A stretch of 17,743 bases of DNA from Flavobacteriales bacterium UBA1694 (GTDB taxonomy: Bacteria; Bacteroidota; Bacteroidia; Flavobacteriales; Weeksellaceae). The position numbers and the translations under genes are program-made. The stretch lies in the NCBI GenBank assembly GCA_002319955.1, contig DCJS01000028.1, forward strand, positions 31,144-48,886, read 5' to 3'. Shown here piece by piece: positions 1 to 6,399 of this stretch (positions within the stretch are counted from its first letter, which is position 1; every line of letters begins with the position of its first letter). The notes under the pieces are model-generated. The model made no database searches, was not told the DNA's origin, and saw only the letters and a program-made list of their open reading frames with translations.

Positions 1-831
1 CAGGAGGAGCAGGGCGATGAAACCTTCGCACAGCAACTCTCTAAGTATGGAGATGCCTATGTAAATGATGCCTTTGGTACAGCGCATAGAAACCATGCCT
101 CAACTGCAGTAATTGCAAAGTTTTTCCCTAAAACTAAATTTTTCGGTTTATTAATGACCAAAGAGCTTAATGCGATTGAAAAAGTCTTAGGAAAAGGAGA
201 GAAGCCCGTAACTGCCGTTATTGGCGGATCTAAGGTTTCTTCAAAAATTACAATCATTGAGAATATGCTTTCAGCTGTAGACAATTTAGTTATTGGCGGT
301 GGTATGGCTTTTACCTTTATTAAGGCTCTTGGCGGTGCGATTGGGGACTCTCTCGTGGAAGAAGACAAGATGGATTTAGCTCTCGATATTTTAAAGAAAG
401 CTAGGGCGCATAATGTTGAAGTTTTCCTTCCGATCGATGTCGTAATTGCAGATGAATTTAATAATGATGCCAATACAAAATTGGTTGATATTTACGAAAT
501 ACCCGAAGGTTGGATGGGTCTAGATTCGGGTCCTAAATCGCAAGTTCGTATTCACGATGTGATTGTGAACTCTAGAACAATTCTATGGAATGGTCCTTTA
601 GGCGTTTTTGAGATGCCGTCCTTTGCAGGGGGAACTATTGCTTTAGGAGAAAGTATTGCGGAGGCTACACGCTTAGGTGCTTTTTCCCTAGTAGGGGGAG
701 GCGACAGTGTGGCTTTTGTTAAGCAGAATAATTATGAAGATAAAGTTTCTTATGTTTCCACTGGGGGAGGCGCGATGTTAGAAAGTTTGGAAGGACTCGA
801 GCTTCCAGGTGTTGCTGCGATTACCCATTAA
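1..831 (+). CDS. pgk: Phosphoglycerate kinase, 5' end missing
   Basis: Glycolytic and gluconeogenic enzyme that transfers phosphate between 1,3-bisphosphoglycerate and ADP in the cytoplasm. The reading frame is open from base 1, so the gene starts before the window; an in-frame ATG at 154 is internal. The visible 276 residues are the C-terminal two thirds of a protein that is usually about 395 residues. Near the visible start is the family signature VNDAFGTAHRNHAS, which ends the N-terminal domain. Further on are GGSKVSSKI, the nucleotide-site segment LWNGPLGVFE, the glycine-rich SLVGGGDS that contacts ATP phosphates, and the C-terminal GGGAMLESLEG. All expected motifs are intact. A strong terminator follows directly, so pgk ends its transcript. 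The facing methyltransferase gene is unrelated in function. The identification is certain. Confidence 0.97.
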   Translation, partial: QEEQGDETFAQQLSKYGDAYVNDAFGTAHRNHASTAVIAKFFPKTKFFGLLMTKELNAIEKVLGKGEKPVTAVIGGSKVSSKITIIENMLSAVDNLVIGGGMAFTFIKALGGAIGDSLVEEDKMDLALDILKKARAHNVEVFLPIDVVIADEFNNDANTKLVDIYEIPEGWMGLDSGPKSQVRIHDVIVNSRTILWNGPLGVFEMPSFAGGTIALGESIAEATRLGAFSLVGGGDSVAFVKQNNYEDKVSYVSTGGGAMLESLEGLELPGVAAITH

Positions 832-850
832 GAATTTCGATTACATATTA

Positions 851-888
851 AGGCCATAAAACGAATTTACGTTTTATGGCCTTTTTTA
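851..888 (+). terminator. Rho-independent terminator of pgk
   Basis: A perfect 13-bp stem (851-863 pairing with 870-882, arm AGGCCATAAAACG) with a 6-nt loop AATTTA is followed by a run of T ending near 887. It starts 19 bases after the pgk stop codon. On the minus strand there is no U-tract after the stem, so it should stop pgk transcripts but is a poor terminator for the facing methyltransferase transcript. Confidence 0.93.
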
Positions 889-948
889 TTTTTCGAGTTA
901 AATCAACCTGTTTTTTTTGATCTCAGAAATGGGTCAAATTTCAACGAA

Positions 949-1767
949 CTATTTTTTTTCGATAACATATACCAAACTCGAAAATTCATTCGATTTCAGT
1001 GCCTTTATGTTCGAAATTGTTCCAATAACACCACCCGTAAGGGCTGCAAATGGATTTTTTTTGTATTTTTCACTCAGGATTGAAATATAGATGGCATCGA
1101 GTAGGAGAGGCTTGATCGTTTTAATTTTCCACTGAGGAGAATTAAATTTAACCTCGGCCCCTAGTTTTGAAAAATGATAGAGGTGTCTTGGCACATCGTA
1201 AGCGGCCCAAAAGCTTTTATAAAACTGAGCATCATAGGAAGTATGATTTGGTAGCGCAATAATAAGTAAACCGTTGTCTTTCAGTTTATTATGGAATTGT
1301 TGAAGTATATCTTCTTGATTTTCAATATGTTCCAAGACATGCCATAAGGTTATAACATCTAAAGAATTATCAGGAAGGTCTTGAATACTTTCCAGTAAGG
1401 TGGTTTTTTTTAATTTTTTTTCAGTGGCACTACGTGCGATGCTTGAAGGTTCATAGCCATAGGTGATGAACTCGTCTTCGATTGTTTTTAAAAACTCGCC
1501 GGCGCCGCATCCATAATCAAGAACGCTTGCATTTTTAAAAGAATGCGTTGCAATTATATTCCGTTTATAATTTAAATTGAACGATTGCGCAAACTTATAT
1601 ATTCGCTCTTTGAGTCCACCAGAATCTTGGGAGTGGGAAATGTATTTAGGACTTTGATAATAGCGGTTTAATTGGGAAGGTACGGGCCAGGTTTTTTTTA
1701 TTCCTGGGATCTCGGTTTCTTTTATTTCAAATTCTTCTTTCGTAAGAAAATGGTCTTTAATGTGCAT
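949..1767 (-). CDS. Class I SAM-dependent methyltransferase, substrate unknown
   Basis: A 272-residue Rossmann-type methyltransferase. Motif I is VLDYGCGAGEFL at about residues 82-93, followed by the acidic residue E106 in YGYEPSS that should bind the SAM ribose. The post-I region LDVITLWHVLEHI at 136-148 and a strand GLLIIALPN at 166-174 complete the fold of the Methyltransf_11/23 type. The N-terminal 75 residues and the segment WAAYDVPRHLYHFS (about 187-200) lie outside the core and probably shape the substrate site. The start is an ATG 51 bases downstream of mnmG on the same strand, and a parS site sits between them. It is probably co-transcribed with mnmG. From memory, relatives with this N-terminus occur beside mnmG in other Bacteroidota. 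The substrate (RNA, lipid, quinone or sugar) cannot be read from the sequence. No membrane segment is seen. Confidence 0.85.
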   Translation of the reverse strand: MHIKDHFLTKEEFEIKETEIPGIKKTWPVPSQLNRYYQSPKYISHSQDSGGLKERIYKFAQSFNLNYKRNIIATHSFKNASVLDYGCGAGEFLKTIEDEFITYGYEPSSIARSATEKKLKKTTLLESIQDLPDNSLDVITLWHVLEHIENQEDILQQFHNKLKDNGLLIIALPNHTSYDAQFYKSFWAAYDVPRHLYHFSKLGAEVKFNSPQWKIKTIKPLLLDAIYISILSEKYKKNPFAALTGGVIGTISNIKALKSNEFSSLVYVIEKK

Positions 1768-1796
1768 TTTAATTTCTTTATAAACGGTTGAAGAGG

Positions 1797-1812
1797 TGTT
1801 TCACGTGAAACA
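1797..1812. other. parS: parS partition site, copy 1
   Basis: The perfect 16-bp palindrome TGTTTCACGTGAAACA agrees fully with the broadly conserved bacterial parS consensus bound by ParB/Spo0J. It lies 6 bases after the mnmG stop codon and 29 bases before the methyltransferase start, inside a probable transcript. An identical copy lies on the other side of mnmG. A perfect 16-bp match is very unlikely by chance in 17.7 kb, and two matches flanking gidA make the assignment strong. ParB binding itself is inferred. Confidence 0.9.
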
Positions 1813-1818
1813 TTAAAT

Positions 1819-3681
1819 TTAGCGTCCGAGATAAATAAGAAGAACATTAATATCAGCAGGGGAGACGCCACTTATTCGGGAGGCCTGTGCAATGGTTCTA
1901 GGCCGCACAGCTTCAAGTTTAATTTTTGCTTCCGACGAAAGGGATACTATTTTTGAAAAATCGAAGTCTTCACTGATTTTGATAGTTTCCATGCGTAGAA
2001 GTTTAGACACATTTTCTCTTTCCTTATCGATATACCCTTTGTACTTAATATTGATTTCAGCCTGCTCACGAACTTCCTGTGTGTAATTTTTGGAGAAGTC
2101 TCTAATAAAGTCTATCTCATCTAATTTGCTTAGATACATATTAGGTCTGGTTAGGATTTGAGCTGCCTTATAGGCTTGATCAACAGGGGAGGATTCTATA
2201 CTTGCTAAAACAGGATTAATGATACCTGGTTTAAGAGAGGTTTCTTTTAAAAACGTTTCCAGTTCATTAGATTGTTTAATCTTCTCCTGCACACGCTCTA
2301 GACGCTCTGCATTGGCAAGCCCAAAATTGTAGGACTTTTCAGTTAGGCGTATGTCTGCATTATCTTGGCGCAGTAGCAGGCGGTATTCTGCTCTTGAGGT
2401 GAACATTCTATAGGGCTCATCGGTTCCTTTGGTAATAAGATCATCAATTAATACACCGATATACGCTTCATTCCTATTTAAAACGACTTCTGCTTTTCCA
2501 TGAACTTTATTGTGGGCGTTAATCCCCGCCATTAATCCTTGTCCTGCGGCTTCTTCGTAACCTGTCGTTCCATTTATCTGCCCTGCAAAATAAAGATTTT
2601 GAACGAGTTTTGTTTCTAATGTATGCAGAAGTTGCGTAGGGGGAAAGTAGTCGTATTCGATGGCATAACCAGGTCGAAATACTTTGACGTTTTCAAACCC
2701 AGGTATTTCTTTCATTGCCTTGACTTGGATATCCTCAGGAAGTGACGAGCTAAAGCCATTTACATAGACTTCAATGGTCTTCCAGCCTTCTGGCTCGACG
2801 AATAGTTGGTGCCTAGTACGCTCTGCGAAGCGGTTAATTTTGTCCTCGATACTAGGGCAATATCTCGGGCCTATACTTTGGATGGTTCCATTAAACATGG
2901 GGCTTCTGTCAAAGCCTTCACGTAAAATTTCATGGACTCTTTCATTCGTGTATGTGATGTGGCAGCTTCTTTGGGTTTCTAGAGCAGGGCTAGGTAAATA
3001 AGAGAATTTTCCAGGATTTTCATCGCCTTTTTGCTCCTCCATTTTACTGTAGTCAAGACTTCTTCCATCGACACGCGGTGGGGTTCCGGTTTTCATTCGA
3101 CCGGAACTGAACCCAAGAGATACGAGTTGCTCCGTAATACCAAAGGCTTTGGGTTCTCCCATTCTACCGCCACCAAGCTGCTTGTCACCCACATGGATCA
3201 GCCCATTTAAAAAGGTGCCATTGGTTAGTATAACGGACTTCGATTTGATTTTAATCCCAAGTGCGGTGACAACACCGACAGCGGTATTGTTCTCAATAAG
3301 AAGGCTTTTTACCATATCTTGAAAAAAGTCAAGGTTTGGTGTATTTTCTAAAGCCAGACGCCATTCTTGGGCAAATAGCATACGGTCGTTCTGCGTTCTT
3401 GGAGACCACATTGCTGGGCCCTTAGAAAGATTCAGCATCTTAAATTGGATTGCTGACTTATCTGCAATCTGACCGGAATAGCCACCCATTGCGTCGATTT
3501 CTCGAACTATTTGTCCCTTTGCGATTCCGCCCATAGCCGGATTGCAACTCATCTGACCAATGGTTTGCATGTTCATGGTCACTAAAAGGGTTTTAGAACC
3601 CATATTTGCAGCGGCTGCAGCGGCTTCGCAGCCGGCGTGGCCGCCTCCAACGACGATCACGTCGTAAATTTCACTTATCAT
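1819..3681 (-). CDS. mnmG: tRNA U34 carboxymethylaminomethyltransferase subunit MnmG (GidA)
   Basis: FAD-dependent subunit of the MnmE-MnmG complex, which installs (carboxymethyl)aminomethyl groups at C5 of wobble uridine 34 in certain tRNAs. The FAD dinucleotide-binding motif VIVVGGGHAGCEAA is at residues 8-21. Next come the family signatures SCNPAMGGIAKG and REIDAMGG, then GTFLNGLIHVG, FAGQINGTTGYEEAAGQG and the C-terminal RISGVSPADI of the MnmE/tRNA-binding domain. I chose the ATG at 3681, giving 620 residues (the E. coli protein has 629). A TTG nine bases upstream (3690) is in frame but less likely, because family members begin just before the FAD motif. No Shine-Dalgarno is seen. The gene lies between ybeY (140 bases upstream) and a methyltransferase, with a parS site in each flanking gap. 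rsmG (gidB), often its neighbour, is absent here. Confidence 0.97.
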   Translation of the reverse strand: MISEIYDVIVVGGGHAGCEAAAAAANMGSKTLLVTMNMQTIGQMSCNPAMGGIAKGQIVREIDAMGGYSGQIADKSAIQFKMLNLSKGPAMWSPRTQNDRMLFAQEWRLALENTPNLDFFQDMVKSLLIENNTAVGVVTALGIKIKSKSVILTNGTFLNGLIHVGDKQLGGGRMGEPKAFGITEQLVSLGFSSGRMKTGTPPRVDGRSLDYSKMEEQKGDENPGKFSYLPSPALETQRSCHITYTNERVHEILREGFDRSPMFNGTIQSIGPRYCPSIEDKINRFAERTRHQLFVEPEGWKTIEVYVNGFSSSLPEDIQVKAMKEIPGFENVKVFRPGYAIEYDYFPPTQLLHTLETKLVQNLYFAGQINGTTGYEEAAGQGLMAGINAHNKVHGKAEVVLNRNEAYIGVLIDDLITKGTDEPYRMFTSRAEYRLLLRQDNADIRLTEKSYNFGLANAERLERVQEKIKQSNELETFLKETSLKPGIINPVLASIESSPVDQAYKAAQILTRPNMYLSKLDEIDFIRDFSKNYTQEVREQAEINIKYKGYIDKERENVSKLLRMETIKISEDFDFSKIVSLSSEAKIKLEAVRPRTIAQASRISGVSPADINVLLIYLGR

Positions 3682-3711
3682 AATGTCCAATCTACTGGAT
3701 TAAATTCCAAA

Positions 3712-3727
3712 TGTTTCACGTGAAACA
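3712..3727. other. parS: parS partition site, copy 2
   Basis: The second exact copy of the palindrome TGTTTCACGTGAAACA, 30 bases upstream of the mnmG ATG and about 1.9 kb from copy 1. It matches the bacterial parS consensus at every position. Flanking bases extend the symmetry by one pair (A and T on either side). It lies in the mnmG leader or promoter region, so bound ParB could affect mnmG transcription; that effect is inference. Confidence 0.9.
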
Positions 3728-3821
3728 TTTTCTAATTTCAATTTGAAGAATGTCGATTATTAGCCTCAATACTACATTGCCTTGTGTGCTAAAGTCTCAC
3801 TTTTGCTCGGCCATACGGAGT

Positions 3822-4229
3822 TCAACGTTTCTCTAAATAGAAATTTTCTTTTTGTCGCATTAAAGATTCTTCCTGCTCGGTTTTATCCTTGTAGCCACAC
3901 AAATGCAAAAGACCGTGGGCAAGGACCCGATGAAATTCCTGATCGTAACTTGTTGATAATGACTCGGAATTTTCTAAAACGCGGGGCAAAGATACAAAAA
4001 TATCTGCGTTTATAGTGTGCCCCTTCACATAGTCAAAGGTGATGATATCGGTATAAAAATCGTGTTGTAGGTAAGTCTTGTTAACAGAGAGTAAATACTC
4101 ATCATCACAAAATATATAGGCTATTTCACCTACTTTTTTGCCTTCTTCGGCTATCAAGGCCTCTAGCCACTGTGTAGTGGCGGTTTCTACTGTGAAGGAA
4201 GGTGTTTCTTCAAAAAAATAATTTATCAT
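3822..4229 (-). CDS. ybeY: Endoribonuclease YbeY, rRNA maturation factor
   Basis: A 135-residue UPF0054 protein. YbeY is a metal-dependent endoribonuclease linked to 16S rRNA 3'-end processing and ribosome quality control. The core segment DFYTDIITFDY (57-67) and the catalytic region HRVLAHGLLHLCGYKD (100-115) identify the family. In the textbook motif H-x3-H-x5-H three histidines hold zinc. Here the first two are H105 and H109, but the third position is D115 (GYKD instead of GYDH). As I recall, this aspartate variant is common in Bacteroidota, so it need not mean loss of function. The start is an ATG only one base after the end of the patatin gene, so the two are almost certainly translated from one message. 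Confidence 0.95.
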   Translation of the reverse strand: MINYFFEETPSFTVETATTQWLEALIAEEGKKVGEIAYIFCDDEYLLSVNKTYLQHDFYTDIITFDYVKGHTINADIFVSLPRVLENSESLSTSYDQEFHRVLAHGLLHLCGYKDKTEQEESLMRQKENFYLEKR

Positions 4230-4230
4230 A

Positions 4231-6399
4231 TTAAAACCAATGTCCTAGGATTACGTTGAATAACCCTTCATTATTAATGGTTAGGGATTTACTATAGTTT
4301 AATTTAATTTGTCCAAACGGTGACTTGTAGCCTGCGGTAAGGCCCACAGAAGAATGCATAATTGTAAACAGTTGCAAGTTCTCGATAGAATCGAACATGG
4401 TGGCTATGGATACATTCGGAATCAAATAGAAGTTTTTGCTTACTTTAAATTGAAAATCATTTGAGACCATAAAGACGTTGTTGCCGCTCTCTTGGCCGAG
4501 TTCATAGCCATTAAAGGGAATGAGGTTTGCCATGTTTTGTCCAAATATACCCCCTAATTTATAGTGGTAGTAAGGACTTGGCTCTTCTCCTAAAGAAAGA
4601 CCAGCCACTAATTGAAGTCGGTTTGTATAGTAGGAACTTACTGGGATATTAACAATCGCATTTGCTTTTGCTTGGACGACAGAGTTATCGGTCTCGCGGT
4701 CTAGTAGATCAATGAGTTTTCCTTCCACATAAAGGTATATACCACGCGTCGCAAAATTTTTCTCATCCTGTGTATCGCTCTTTAAAAAGGCGTAGGGGTT
4801 TAGGAATTGGTCTTTGGTTGAGCCGGCTATACCAGGAATTTGGGATTCAAAATGATCGTGGCTGATTCCTCCACCGATGGCATACCGGTCTTGCCATACC
4901 GACTGGATAAAGAGCTCATTTCGAAACCAGGTTTCTTCTTGGTAGGTTAGTGAGTTTTTATCCTTTAAATCGTAGGACATTCCAGAGGCGTAAACGCCAA
5001 AGCCGGGAATGTAGCCGTTGTCGATAAAATAATTGAAGTAGTAACGGGGAGAGTCGCCTATGACCACGTCAGCGGATATCGTTGAGTTTCTAAATAGAAG
5101 CCTTTTAGCCGTGAAATTTAAAAGTAGACCTGTCTTGAAAATTTCATCGTAATGGAGTCCGAATTTTAAGAAAAAGCGAGTTTCATCTTCATCTACAGTA
5201 AGTTGAAGCAAAGTCTTGTTTTGATCCTGAACGAGGTCGTAATTGATAAGTTTGTAGTTATTGGTGGCGTATAACTTATCAATCATTTTGTTAATAGAGG
5301 AGTAGCTCTGTAGGGAAGGCAGAGTCAAATTCATTTTACCTTGAACATAATCGCGACTGAAAATTCGGCTGTTTTCAAGTCTTATACCCTCAATCTTATA
5401 CAAGTCGTTAAAAACCGAATTGGTGGGGGCGCGTAGTCTGGTGCTCGTCGATTTAGGAAGGGAATCTAATATTGAGGTGTATTTAAGAGCTTCTTCGTAT
5501 CCTTTATCTAGAATGGTTTGCTTGTCGCCGTAGCTTGTGGCTGTCATTCCTTCCAAGTTGGGATGAATATTAATGTCTGTGTAGGTGTATTGATTCTTCG
5601 TTTCTTTTTGAATCGTGTAATCCGTTACCTGGTTAAGAATATCAATCAACGTATTGAGTTGGCTTCTCGTGGCTAGACCTTGACTTAGATCAACGCCAAT
5701 GACAATATCTATTCCTTTGTCCTTTAATGGTTTAGATGGATAATTTACAGTCATAGCACCATCGATGTACAGCGAGTCGCCAATTTTTACAGGATCCATT
5801 AAAGAAGGGAATGCGGAACTTGCCATGATGGCGCTCACCAAATCGCCATTTTCAAAGAGTTCCATTTGTCCGGTTTCTAAATTCGTTGCCACGCACATAA
5901 AGGGAATCGGAAGTTTGGAAAAATCAGTGACATTTGAGACGTTTTTAAAAAGCTCTCTAAGCATGTAAATATTCTGCTGCCCTGAGGAGATGGCGGTTGG
6001 CAGGACATTTATCTTTCCATCCTTTATTGGAATCGTTAGGAGGTACTTATCAACAGATTTGTTAAAAAATGAGGTTTCTTGCCTGGTTTTTTCATTTGCT
6101 AAAAGGGTATAGAAATCGGTTTTTAAAACGATTTGTTCTATATCGTTCGCCCGGTAGCCTGAGGCGTAAAGACCGCCTACAATAGCACCCATGCTTGTCC
6201 CTGAGATGTAATCAATTTTGACTCCGAGTGAGTCAATGACCTTTAAAACCCCAATATGCGCAAAACCTTTGGCGCCACCGCCTGAAAGCGAAAGGCCAAT
6301 TTTTGCGTTTTTGGGAATTACCAAATCCCCCTTCACTTGTGCGTTTGCAGTGAGACTAAAGGTTAGGGCCATTAAAAGAGCTAAGAAGATTCTCATCAT
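4231..6399 (-). CDS. Patatin-like phospholipase fused to outer-membrane beta-barrel
   Basis: A 722-residue exported protein. Residues 1-20 form a signal peptide (hydrophobic run, then ANA before Q21). A patatin lipase domain follows: oxyanion-hole motif SGGGAKG at 39-45, nucleophile elbow GTSMG at 67-71 (Ser69), and DGA with catalytic Asp213. Around residues 330-410 there is a POTRA-like stretch. From about 415 to the end, alternating aromatic and polar beta-strands finish in a terminal phenylalanine, as expected of a barrel inserted by the BAM machinery. The layout resembles PlpD-type phospholipases. The likely role is hydrolysis of acyl esters at the outer membrane or export of the patatin domain; the substrate is unknown. 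ATG 6399 overlaps the murF-alr stop (ATGA), showing translational coupling; a second ATG follows immediately. ybeY begins one base after its stop. Confidence 0.9.
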   Translation of the reverse strand: MMRIFLALLMALTFSLTANAQVKGDLVIPKNAKIGLSLSGGGAKGFAHIGVLKVIDSLGVKIDYISGTSMGAIVGGLYASGYRANDIEQIVLKTDFYTLLANEKTRQETSFFNKSVDKYLLTIPIKDGKINVLPTAISSGQQNIYMLRELFKNVSNVTDFSKLPIPFMCVATNLETGQMELFENGDLVSAIMASSAFPSLMDPVKIGDSLYIDGAMTVNYPSKPLKDKGIDIVIGVDLSQGLATRSQLNTLIDILNQVTDYTIQKETKNQYTYTDINIHPNLEGMTATSYGDKQTILDKGYEEALKYTSILDSLPKSTSTRLRAPTNSVFNDLYKIEGIRLENSRIFSRDYVQGKMNLTLPSLQSYSSINKMIDKLYATNNYKLINYDLVQDQNKTLLQLTVDEDETRFFLKFGLHYDEIFKTGLLLNFTAKRLLFRNSTISADVVIGDSPRYYFNYFIDNGYIPGFGVYASGMSYDLKDKNSLTYQEETWFRNELFIQSVWQDRYAIGGGISHDHFESQIPGIAGSTKDQFLNPYAFLKSDTQDEKNFATRGIYLYVEGKLIDLLDRETDNSVVQAKANAIVNIPVSSYYTNRLQLVAGLSLGEEPSPYYHYKLGGIFGQNMANLIPFNGYELGQESGNNVFMVSNDFQFKVSKNFYLIPNVSIATMFDSIENLQLFTIMHSSVGLTAGYKSPFGQIKLNYSKSLTINNEGLFNVILGHWF

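Noticed and set aside
154..156. ATG at 154 as the pgk start
   Set aside because: The frame is open back to base 1 and encodes the conserved PGK segment NDAFGTAHR upstream of it, so the gene simply begins outside the window.
3679..3690. TTG at 3690 as the mnmG start
   Set aside because: It adds only three residues before a normal ATG at 3681, and the ATG fits the usual distance to the FAD motif.
3951..6055. DnaA-box-like TTATCAACA at 3951-3959 (reverse) and 6047-6055
   Set aside because: Each has a mismatch to TTATNCACA, they lie 2 kb apart inside genes, and there is no cluster or AT-rich unwinding region, so no origin can be called here.
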